Positions 14,105 through 20,198 of a stretch of DNA of 20,198 nt are shown one piece after another. Position 1 is the first letter of the stretch. Every line of letters begins with the position of its first letter. The translations under genes and the position numbers were made by a program. Origin of the DNA: Methanocella_A sp964548585 (lineage in GTDB: Archaea > Halobacteriota > Methanocellia > Methanocellales > Methanocellaceae). The DNA lies in assembly GCA_964548585.1 (NCBI GenBank), contig CAZJRS010000068.1:1-20198 (forward strand). Reading direction: 5' to 3'. Below the pieces are notes generated by a model. That model ran no database searches. It had not been told where the DNA came from and worked only from the letters and a program-made list of their open reading frames with translations.

Positions 14105-15037
14105 GTGATTCGCTTGATCGAAACAAAAGATTTGACCCGCTCGTTCGGAAGCGTAACGGTGGTAGACCGCCTTAACATGTCGATACCGTCGGGCGAGGTA
14201 TTCGGGTTCCTTGGGCCTAACGGTGCCGGGAAAACTACGACGGTGCGGATGCTCGCGTGCCTAATAAAGCCCAGCAGCGGCATGGCTACGATTGATGGGC
14301 TAGACGTGACTAACGAGAAAGATGCCATGCAGGTGCGCGGCCGAGTCGGCCTGCTGACAGAAACCCCTGGCCTGTACGACACGCTCAGTGCTTTCAAGAA
14401 TTTGCGGTTTTACGGGCGGTTATACGATGTCCCGGAGCCGGGGCTGAATGAACGCATCGAGCATTACCTGAAACTGCTCGGGCTGTGGGAAAAGAGGGAT
14501 CAGCCGGTGGGTAGCTATTCCAAGGGCATGAGGCAGAAAATTGCCATAGCACGGTGCTTGCTTCACGATCCAAAGGTACTCTTCCTCGATGAGCCGACGT
14601 CGGGTCTTGACCCGGAAGCGTCTCGGATCGTGCGGGACTTTATACTTGAACTTAAAAAGGAAGGCCGAACGATCTTTATATGCACGCATAACCTGGATGA
14701 GGCGGACCGTCTCTGCGACAGGATCGGCATATTTAAAGGCCGACTGCTAAGCGTAGACACCCCGTCACACCTGAAGGATAAGCTGTATGGCAGGCAGGTC
14801 CAGGTTAGACTTCGGAAGGCAGACAAGGAGATTGTGGATTCGCTAAGGTCACTCGATTTCGCCAGCAACATAGAGGTGCATGGCAATATTGTCACGCTGA
14901 GTGTCAGCTCGCCTGAGCAGGATAACCCGGATCTGGTCAGAGCACTGGTAAAAGCAGGAGCTGACGTGCAGTTTATCTCGGAGAGCAGCAGAAGCCTCGA
15001 AGAAGTGTATTTCAACATTATGGGGGAGAAGCAATGA
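14105..15037 (+). CDS. ABC-2 exporter ATPase, copy 1
   Basis: 310 residues; cytoplasmic ATP-hydrolysing subunit working with the permease encoded next (4-nt ATGA overlap). Walker A is GPNGAGKT (37-44), the signature SYSKGMRQK (137-145) is a degenerate LSGGQ, Walker B is VLFLDEP (158-164) and the switch His is in CTHNLDEA (193-200). The C-terminal 90 residues match the regulatory tail of drug- and Na+-export type ATPases. Substrate cannot be told. Start GTG 14105 fits the family, but its AGGAG motif (14081-14085) is 19 nt away. That motif instead sits 5 nt before a five-codon frame (14091-14108) whose stop overlaps this GTG, so translational coupling is possible. Confidence 0.93.
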   Translation: MIRLIETKDLTRSFGSVTVVDRLNMSIPSGEVFGFLGPNGAGKTTTVRMLACLIKPSSGMATIDGLDVTNEKDAMQVRGRVGLLTETPGLYDTLSAFKNLRFYGRLYDVPEPGLNERIEHYLKLLGLWEKRDQPVGSYSKGMRQKIAIARCLLHDPKVLFLDEPTSGLDPEASRIVRDFILELKKEGRTIFICTHNLDEADRLCDRIGIFKGRLLSVDTPSHLKDKLYGRQVQVRLRKADKEIVDSLRSLDFASNIEVHGNIVTLSVSSPEQDNPDLVRALVKAGADVQFISESSRSLEEVYFNIMGEKQ

Positions 15038-15834
15038 ACATGAAAAAGATCAGGCTCATCGTCGAGAAAGAGTTCGATGAGATCATGAAGAACAAGATGA
15101 TCCTGGGTTCGATCCTGCTGATGCCCCTCCTGTTTGCGATCGTCATTCCGCTTGCCATGCTGATACCGGCACTGCTATCGCCGGATCAGCTGGACTCGAA
15201 CGAGACCATGAGTCTGACCAGCAACGTGCCTGGTGTTGAGGGTATGAACGCACAGGAGGCGTTTATCGTCTTTATGACTTCTGCCATGCTGCCGTTCTTT
15301 ATGATATTGCCAGTGTTTTTGCCAACGATCATATCATCTTACAGTATCATAGGAGAGAAGAGAAACCGAACTCTTGAGCCGCTGCTCGCCGCGCCCATTT
15401 CCATTGATGACATCCTCATCGGCAAGACCATTGCCGCACTCCTGCCAGGGCTGGTCTTCACATGGATTGCCGCAGCCATTTTCTCGGCCCTTGTATGGCT
15501 GATCACCCACAATATCGTACACAGGATACTGGTCCCGGACCTGACATGGCTGATTGGCCTGTTCGTGCTTGGGCCGCTGCTGGCGTTCCTCGGCGTGATG
15601 ATCACCGTGATCATTTCTTCCCGCGTCAATGATCCCAGATCCGCTCAGCAGGTCAGTGTAGTACTCATCTTGCCCGTCATGGCCATATTCATGGCGCAAA
15701 TGCTGGGGCTTATGATGATCAACACGACCATTGTGATAGTAGTCTGCATAGTCACGTTTATCGTAGATCTGGCCGTGATCAAGATTGGCAGTAAGTTGTT
15801 TGACCGTGAAGAGATACTAACTCGCTGGAAATAG
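15034..15834 (+). CDS. ABC-2 exporter permease, copy 1
   Basis: 266 residues with about six membrane helices. A cytoplasmic N-terminus (VEKEFDEIMKNKM) leads into the first helix. A large outer loop (LLSPDQLDSNETMSLTSN) follows. The ABC-2 signature EKRNRTLEPLLAAPIS, between helices 2 and 3, contacts the ATPase. The C-terminus is REEILTRWK. It forms the membrane pore for the ATPase whose stop codon it overlaps. The pair is closely related to the second pair at 15929-17639, pointing to tandem duplication. Cargo is unknown; NatAB-like sodium or drug export are family possibilities only. Confidence 0.92.
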   Translation: MNMKKIRLIVEKEFDEIMKNKMILGSILLMPLLFAIVIPLAMLIPALLSPDQLDSNETMSLTSNVPGVEGMNAQEAFIVFMTSAMLPFFMILPVFLPTIISSYSIIGEKRNRTLEPLLAAPISIDDILIGKTIAALLPGLVFTWIAAAIFSALVWLITHNIVHRILVPDLTWLIGLFVLGPLLAFLGVMITVIISSRVNDPRSAQQVSVVLILPVMAIFMAQMLGLMMINTTIVIVVCIVTFIVDLAVIKIGSKLFDREEILTRWK

Positions 15835-15892
15835 ACAGCGGACTCCACGGTATTTCTTTTTTTATAAGCAATCACATTTATATTGGTTAATA

Positions 15893-15900
15893 TTTATATA
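15893..15900 (+). promoter_or_regulatory. Consensus TATA box of the second ABC operon
   Basis: TTTATATA is a perfect archaeal TATA consensus. A start about 26 nt further on falls at 15922-15923, right at GTG 15923 and 6 nt before ATG 15929, which predicts a leaderless or nearly leaderless mRNA. A second AT-rich candidate (ATTTATATT) lies near 15876-15884. Confidence 0.65.
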
Positions 15901-15928
15901 TATCCTGATTACTTATCATCTTGTGGCC

Positions 15929-16861
15929 ATGGTGATTGAGACTTCGTCGCTAGGTAGGCGTTTTGGAGATCTGACAGCAGTAGACGATGTCACAATCAGT
16001 GTCGGAAAAGGAGAGGTATACGGGTTCCTGGGGCCGAACGGCGCCGGGAAGACCACAACGGTGAGAATGCTCACCTGCCTGATCAGTCCGACCAGCGGGA
16101 GTGCGACCGTGTGCGGCCTGGATGTCCGGGATAAGCAATCAGCCACTACCATCAGGAAAAAAGTCGGCATCCTGACAGAGAGCCCGGGTTTTTACGAAAC
16201 GCTCACAGTCTGCCAGAATTTGCGCTTTTTCGCAGACCTGTACCACGTCGACCGGCGGTTGGCAAACCGGGGGATCGAGCGATACCTCCGGCTGTTTAAC
16301 CTGTACGATAAAAAAGATCAGATCGTAGGAGGCTTTTCCAAGGGCATGCGCCAGAAACTTGCGCTGATCCGCTGCCTGCTCCACGAACCAGAGGTACTCT
16401 TCCTCGATGAGCCTACCGCGGGACTGGACCCTGAGTCAGCCCGGGTTGTGCGTGAAGCCATTATAAGCCTTAAAAATGAAGGCCGCACCATCTTCCTCTG
16501 TACCCATAACCTGGATGAAGCCGAACGGCTTTGCGATACTGTGGCCATCATCGATCACCGGGTTCTGTATGCCGGTAGCCCCGGTTCGCTCAAGAATAGC
16601 GTATACGGGCGAAAGCTGGTTATCCGGCTGGAAAAGGTCAGCCCGTCAATCTACGAGGCAGTCTCGGATATGTCCACCGTCGAAGCCATCGAGAGAAGCG
16701 GCGACCGCATGATCCTGCAGGTCAGCGATCCGGACAGGTATTGCCCGGATATCATCGATACGATAGTCCGTGCCGGCGGCAGAATACACTCAGTGGGCGA
16801 ACAGAGACACTCCATGGAAGATGTCTACATCAAGCTGATCGGTGATCGCTATGAATATTGA
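15929..16861 (+). CDS. ABC-2 exporter ATPase, copy 2
   Basis: 310 residues from ATG 15929; GTG 15923 would add two and is equally compatible with a leaderless transcript. It has the same order of motifs as copy 1: GPNGAGKTTTVRML (Walker A), FSKGMRQKLALIRCLLHEP (signature region), VLFLDEPTAGLDPE (Walker B and D-loop) and FLCTHNLDEAERLCD (switch). The catalytic half is very similar to copy 1, while the C-terminal tail differs more, as expected if the two systems have distinct regulation or partners. It has its own promoter, so the two transporters can be expressed separately. Confidence 0.93.
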   Translation: MVIETSSLGRRFGDLTAVDDVTISVGKGEVYGFLGPNGAGKTTTVRMLTCLISPTSGSATVCGLDVRDKQSATTIRKKVGILTESPGFYETLTVCQNLRFFADLYHVDRRLANRGIERYLRLFNLYDKKDQIVGGFSKGMRQKLALIRCLLHEPEVLFLDEPTAGLDPESARVVREAIISLKNEGRTIFLCTHNLDEAERLCDTVAIIDHRVLYAGSPGSLKNSVYGRKLVIRLEKVSPSIYEAVSDMSTVEAIERSGDRMILQVSDPDRYCPDIIDTIVRAGGRIHSVGEQRHSMEDVYIKLIGDRYEY

Positions 16862-17639
16862 TACCGTCGTCATCGTGAGAAAAGAGCTAGAGGAGCTGCT
16901 GAAGAACCGGTATATCCTTTCCACCATGGCGAGCTTCCCGATCATATTTTCGATCGCAATTCCCATGATTTACCTGCTCACGATCCCGGTCAACCTGACC
17001 AAAGGCGACGTATCCATGTTGTTCGGCCATGTGCCCTATTTTGACGCCATGTCCCCCCGGCAGATCATCCTGTACTTCCTGGTACAGAGTAACTTACCAT
17101 TCTACCTCTTGATGCCAGGCCTGATGCCGACACTCATATCATCCTATAGCATGGTAGGCGAAAAGAAGAACGGCACACTGGAGCCCTTGCTGGCGACACC
17201 TGTAGCCTCCGAGGACATCCTCTTCGGGAAAACCATGGCTGCTGTCATCCCATCAGTCCTGATCACCTGGATCTCATTCCTGATCTATGCAGTGTTAATA
17301 GATATAGCAACGATCGGCTCGTTCGGATATATGCTACTACCAAACAAGGTCTGGCTCATCGTAGTTTTCATTACCGCCCCGCTGCTCGCCATTCTCTCAG
17401 TATACGCCACAGTCCTGATCTCTTCCCGCATGACAGATGTCCGAGCATCCCAACAGGTCAGCGCGGTCATTGTCGTCCCGATCATGGGTGTCTTCGTGCT
17501 CCAGTTGTTCGGCATGATCACGATCGACCTGTTCTCCATGATAGCAGTCAGCCTCGGGCTGCTCGTCATAGATATAGTGCTGATATGGACCGGGAAAGCG
17601 TTGTTTAAAAGAGAAGAAATACTTACCAGGTGGGGCTGA
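16851..17639 (+). CDS. ABC-2 exporter permease, copy 2
   Basis: 262 residues from ATG 16851, overlapping the ATPase gene by 11 nt; GGTGAT sits 4 nt before this ATG, which makes it preferable to GTG 16842. About six membrane helices are predicted. The N-terminus VRKELEELLKNRYIL, signature EKKNGTLEPLLATPVASEDI and C-terminus KREEILTRWG closely parallel copy 1. The first outer loop differs (TKGDVSMLFGHVPYFDAMSP), the place where cargo or partner specificity might differ (inference). Confidence 0.92.
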   Translation: MNIDTVVIVRKELEELLKNRYILSTMASFPIIFSIAIPMIYLLTIPVNLTKGDVSMLFGHVPYFDAMSPRQIILYFLVQSNLPFYLLMPGLMPTLISSYSMVGEKKNGTLEPLLATPVASEDILFGKTMAAVIPSVLITWISFLIYAVLIDIATIGSFGYMLLPNKVWLIVVFITAPLLAILSVYATVLISSRMTDVRASQQVSAVIVVPIMGVFVLQLFGMITIDLFSMIAVSLGLLVIDIVLIWTGKALFKREEILTRWG

Positions 17640-17644
17640 ATCGA

Positions 17645-17737
17645 TCCCGATATGCCTTGGTTTTTTAACGCAAAGAGACAAGGCTTATTATCCAGCTGCA
17701 ATATTGTTGTCTCTTTCGTATGAAAATCCAATCGGGA
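17645..17737. repeat. Nested inverted repeat between convergent genes
   Basis: The outer arms are TCCCGAT (17645-17651) and ATCGGGA (17731-17737). The inner arms are AAAGAGACAA (17672-17681) and TTGTCTCTTT (17707-17716), extended past a one-base bulge by ACG/CGT. Together they can form a long imperfect hairpin between the permease and iron-sulfur protein genes. The left inner arm, ACGCAAAGAGACAAGG, resembles a decayed pair of 8-bp units. Confidence 0.65.
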
Positions 17738-17750
17738 ACAGTGTAAAAAA

Positions 17751-18734
17751 TTAGCCATTGTACCTAAGAGCTTTTGCCAGTGCCTCGGATATGTCCACGA
17801 TACCGGGTATGTCCTCAGACAGGTGTACCTGACACTGGGGACAGGCCGTAAATACTACATCGGGCGCCATTGCCCGGATATCGTCCACTTTCCGGGCTTT
17901 GAGTTGCCGGGACAGGCTTAGGTCGTTTCGCCTGACGCCGCCTCCCGCCCCACAACACCGATCGGCCTCGGGCAGCCGCCGGTAATCGTACATTGCAGAC
18001 AGGATCTGCTCCGCGACGACCATGGTATACGGGGACACGTTTCGGTACAGGTGGCATGGGTATTGCATTGTCGCGATCAGGTCACTTCGAGCTACGTCGG
18101 AGTACAGCCGGTAGCGATCGTATAGATCGAGGTAATGTAGTACCTCGAATTCATCCTGATATTCAAGAAAAGTGGAAGTACACCCAGGGCAGGACGTTAT
18201 GATAGTCTCAACCCCTAAAGCCCGCAGCATCCCCAGATTTTTTTCCAGCATCCGGCGGGCGAGGTCGAACCGGCCTATGCGGTTCAGCGGCGAACCACAG
18301 CACACCTCGGGTATGCGAGTATATTCAATCCCCAGATAGTCCAGGCTATACTCGATAGCTGCCGAAATACCGCCAAGGCGGTGATTTGTAAGGCAGCCGG
18401 CAAAGTAGGCTACTTTTCGGTTTTTCGTCTCGACGGTTTTAGGTACGGCCGGCACGATGGATAACCCGTAAGTAGAAATGTTGGCCAGCGTTTCACCGTA
18501 CCCCGGCGTCATCACTGCCTGGCGCATCCTCTCGATTGCTTTTGTGATCGGAACGCTGCGAGGGCATGATGCCACACACTTATTACAGGTGGTACAGTTG
18601 ACGATCTCTTCCGAGATCACGTCAGAGCGATCGAGGTCCAGCGATCGCAGCGAACTCAGCCTTGACGGACAAACCACTTCACAGATGCCACACTTAATAC
18701 ACATCTCGCCGTTCATCGATTCTCTGAGACTCAT
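17751..18734 (-). CDS. GlpC/HdrD-like iron-sulfur protein with two CCG domains
   Basis: 327 residues. Two ferredoxin-type [4Fe-4S] motifs are at C12/C15/C18/C22 and C47/C50/C53/C57. Two cysteine-rich CCG domains follow: C114, CCGSP at 145-149 and SCPGC at 181-185; then C227, RCCGAGGG at 259-266 and ACPQC at 297-301. This is the layout of GlpC, HdrD and TfrB, where CCG domains hold non-cubane clusters for disulfide or quinone-type chemistry or act as electron relays. No membrane helix is seen. It overlaps the flavoprotein gene by 4 nt, so the two are surely co-translated and probably form one complex. The usual glycerol-3-phosphate role is doubtful, as GlpA is absent and archaeal lipids use glycerol-1-phosphate. 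Confidence 0.85.
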   Translation of the reverse strand: MSLRESMNGEMCIKCGICEVVCPSRLSSLRSLDLDRSDVISEEIVNCTTCNKCVASCPRSVPITKAIERMRQAVMTPGYGETLANISTYGLSIVPAVPKTVETKNRKVAYFAGCLTNHRLGGISAAIEYSLDYLGIEYTRIPEVCCGSPLNRIGRFDLARRMLEKNLGMLRALGVETIITSCPGCTSTFLEYQDEFEVLHYLDLYDRYRLYSDVARSDLIATMQYPCHLYRNVSPYTMVVAEQILSAMYDYRRLPEADRCCGAGGGVRRNDLSLSRQLKARKVDDIRAMAPDVVFTACPQCQVHLSEDIPGIVDISEALAKALRYNG

Positions 18735-19732
18735 AGCGACCCCACACCATAGCCAGTCCGGAGCGCCTCATAGAGGCCGAAGCCCGATGCAATGCCGCCA
18801 GCAGTCCTGATAACCCTGAACGGGCCGGATACCTCCGGCCGGGCCCCGATTCCCCGGCTCATAAGAGGGTGATCAGACAGGAACCATCTGTTCAGGTCCT
18901 TGTCCACATCACCCACGATATGCCCCGTCAGCGGCTCTAGGACAGAATCGCCTTCCACCCTTAGCCCGGTCATCGGTCCGCCCGTGGCAAGGATCAGGCT
19001 CGACGCGTTGACCACAAACTCTCGTTTCCCCTTTGTGCCCATATGCCCCATGACACAACCTTTGATATGGCTCACCCGTGCCGTATCCAGCACAGTAATG
19101 TCCTTCCGGCTAGCAGCGACCTTTCTAAGGGCGGTTAGCAGCCTCAACCCATGGATCGACGGAGCGGTGACATATTCCAAAATACAGGCACCTGTGGCAC
19201 GTTCCAGCGACCGTCTGATCTCGCCAGTCCTCGTAATGCCCAGTACCGGTGGCACAATGATGACACGAGAACCAGTTTCCTTTAAAGCCCCCGAAATCAG
19301 CTCCAGCTTACGGTCGTCAATGTCGACCAGTTTAGCGATCTCCATACACGATCGCCCCCCGAAGTCAGGGATATCCAGCATTTTCGCACCCGAAGGCAGT
19401 ACACCGTCAAGCGAAACCAATAGCGGCTTCTCTTCAACCCGATCGTAGTTCACGATCTCCTGGACCAGCCCGGTGCGAAATGCGCCTAAATCAGTTATAC
19501 AGCGGCCTTCAACATAGCGACAGCCCGTATCGCGCATGGTATCAAGAAACCACTGATCCACAGTAGTGTCACGGTCAGAAGAAGATAGGACCCCGCTCGA
19601 GATAGCCGTAGCCCCCATACCGGCAGACGCTACGATCGTCTTACCGCGCAGGCGCAGTGCAGCTACCAGACCGGCCATTCCCGCCCCGATCACGAGGTTA
19701 TCACAATCGAGCTTTAAAACCTCAGTGGACAT
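18731..19732 (-). CDS. GlpB-like FAD-dependent flavoprotein
   Basis: 333 residues. The N-terminal dinucleotide fold has NLVIGAGMAGLVAAL (G16-x-G18-x-x-G21), followed by ATAISSGVLS, as in GlpB where a Ser-rich turn holds FAD. VPPVLGITRT, PSIHGLRLLTALR and SLILATGGP are further GlpB/fumarate-reductase-like segments, and the C-terminal RTAGGIASGFGLYEALRTGYGVGS closes the FAD site. It is shorter than bacterial GlpB, which is about 420 residues. It is the first gene of the two-gene operon with the CCG protein. The likely role is to pass electrons between a substrate and the iron-sulfur partner. Substrate is unknown: succinate/fumarate, a disulfide or a polyol phosphate are only possibilities. ATG 19732 has no strong ribosome binding site; a short leader is possible. 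Confidence 0.8.
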   Translation of the reverse strand: MSTEVLKLDCDNLVIGAGMAGLVAALRLRGKTIVASAGMGATAISSGVLSSSDRDTTVDQWFLDTMRDTGCRYVEGRCITDLGAFRTGLVQEIVNYDRVEEKPLLVSLDGVLPSGAKMLDIPDFGGRSCMEIAKLVDIDDRKLELISGALKETGSRVIIVPPVLGITRTGEIRRSLERATGACILEYVTAPSIHGLRLLTALRKVAASRKDITVLDTARVSHIKGCVMGHMGTKGKREFVVNASSLILATGGPMTGLRVEGDSVLEPLTGHIVGDVDKDLNRWFLSDHPLMSRGIGARPEVSGPFRVIRTAGGIASGFGLYEALRTGYGVGSL

Positions 19733-19808
19733 AGTATCAGCGTATCAGGGTATTGAAGGTCGGGGATAATGATCAACTTTGTGGTTAAAAAGTTTTGAGG
19801 GGGCTCCC

Positions 19809-19832
19809 GGGGGACTTTTTCAAAAGTCCCCC
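19809..19832. repeat. Hairpin at the edge of the first 126-bp repeat
   Basis: GGGGGACTTTT and AAAAGTCCCCC form a perfect 11-bp stem with a 2-nt loop, flanked by CCC/GGG that lengthen it past a mismatch. Only the right arm is kept in the second repeat copy (from 19995), so that copy looks 5'-truncated. Confidence 0.75.
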
Positions 19833-19947
19833 TGGGTCTCGACACCAATTCAAGCCCGAAGGGCATTCAAAAAAGCGATGTTTTTGAAGGGTCGCGAGGG
19901 GAACTTTTTACAAAAAGTTCCCCTGACACCAAACACATGCAAGGGCT
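19822..19947. repeat. 126-bp direct repeat, copy A
   Basis: It matches copy B (19995-20120) at 124 of 126 positions. It contains three hairpins: GCCC-GAA-GGGC (19854-19864), TTCAAAAA/TTTTTGAA (19866-19888) and the perfect 13-bp stem AGGGGAACTTTTT/AAAAAGTTCCCCT (19897-19924). It ends AAACACATGCAAGGGCT. No coding potential is seen. It is probably a dispersed intergenic element or structured RNA. Confidence 0.92.
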
Positions 19948-19994
19948 ACCGAAAGTAAAACAAATATCAGCACTTGACACGCGAATTATTACCA

Positions 19995-20120
19995 AAAAGT
20001 CCCCCTGGGTCTCGACACTAACTCAAGCCCGAAGGGCATTCAAAAAAGCGATGTTTTTGAAGGGTCGCGAGGGGAACTTTTTACAAAAAGTTCCCCTGAC
20101 ACCAAACACATGCAAGGGCT
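19995..20120. repeat. 126-bp direct repeat, copy B
   Basis: The offset from copy A is exactly 173 bp. Only two substitutions occur, both in the GACACxAAxTCAAG stretch. The 47-bp spacer (19948-19994) is unrelated. Near identity implies recent duplication or ongoing gene conversion. The rest of 20121-20198 shows no supported gene. Confidence 0.92.
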
Positions 20121-20198
20121 GACTATATGCCGTCACCTCACCCTCTTAAAATGCTCTTCAAACCCTACTCCCATACATCCGTGCTATCGACAGGCAAT

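Noticed and set aside
13969..14175. 68-codon open frame before the first ABC ATPase
   Set aside because: It overlaps the ATPase start, has no ribosome binding site and shows basic low-quality sequence.
19937..20122. 61-codon open frame
   Set aside because: It runs across the spacer and the second 126-bp repeat; both the repeat and the hairpins explain the sequence better.

Overview
The window looks like chromosomal DNA of a methanogenic archaeon, most likely a Methanocella-type (Methanocellales) or related euryarchaeon. The evidence is three methanogenesis or cofactor genes: mch and ftr, two consecutive tetrahydromethanopterin (H4MPT) C1-transfer steps of the CO2-reduction pathway, and mptA, the first step of methanopterin synthesis. 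Archaeal TATA promoters, ribosome binding sites of the GGTGAT/GGAGG type and many N-glycosylation sequons on exported proteins agree with this. The genus is inferred from general resemblance, not from a search.

Left part (1-5203, minus strand): three paralogous regulators. Two are large one-component sensors: an N-terminal membrane anchor, an extracellular eight-repeat PQQ-like beta-propeller, a second membrane helix and two cytoplasmic winged helix-turn-helix (wHTH) domains. The third is a soluble protein made only of the two wHTH domains. All three promoters carry nearly the same box of about 25 bp running into the TATA element, and in the two sensor genes it lies exactly 30 nt before the start codon. 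This self-contained set, with likely auto- or cross-regulation, is the best candidate here for an undescribed system.

Middle (5300-12320): mch (minus) diverges from mptA (plus). Then come an exported C-terminally anchored protein, a 39-residue membrane peptide not previously called, a small HExxH putative metallopeptidase and a radical SAM/SPASM enzyme of the putative peptide-modifying kind. A small exported Tyr/Gly/Pro-rich protein, a small ferredoxin and ftr follow.

Right part (12320-20198): a GC-rich hairpin-rich gap, a heavily glycosylatable exported protein facing a second small exported protein, and two tandem paralogous ABC-2 export systems (ATPase-permease, ATPase-permease). Next is a two-gene operon of a GlpB-like flavoprotein and a GlpC/HdrD-like iron-sulfur protein without GlpA. 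The end holds two 126-bp direct repeats full of hairpins.

Non-coding structure stands out. All four convergent gene pairs are separated by inverted repeats, and two of these are built from 8-bp tandem units (CGCCAAGA and CACAACGA). Clean hairpin/T-tract terminators follow mch, ftr and mptA.
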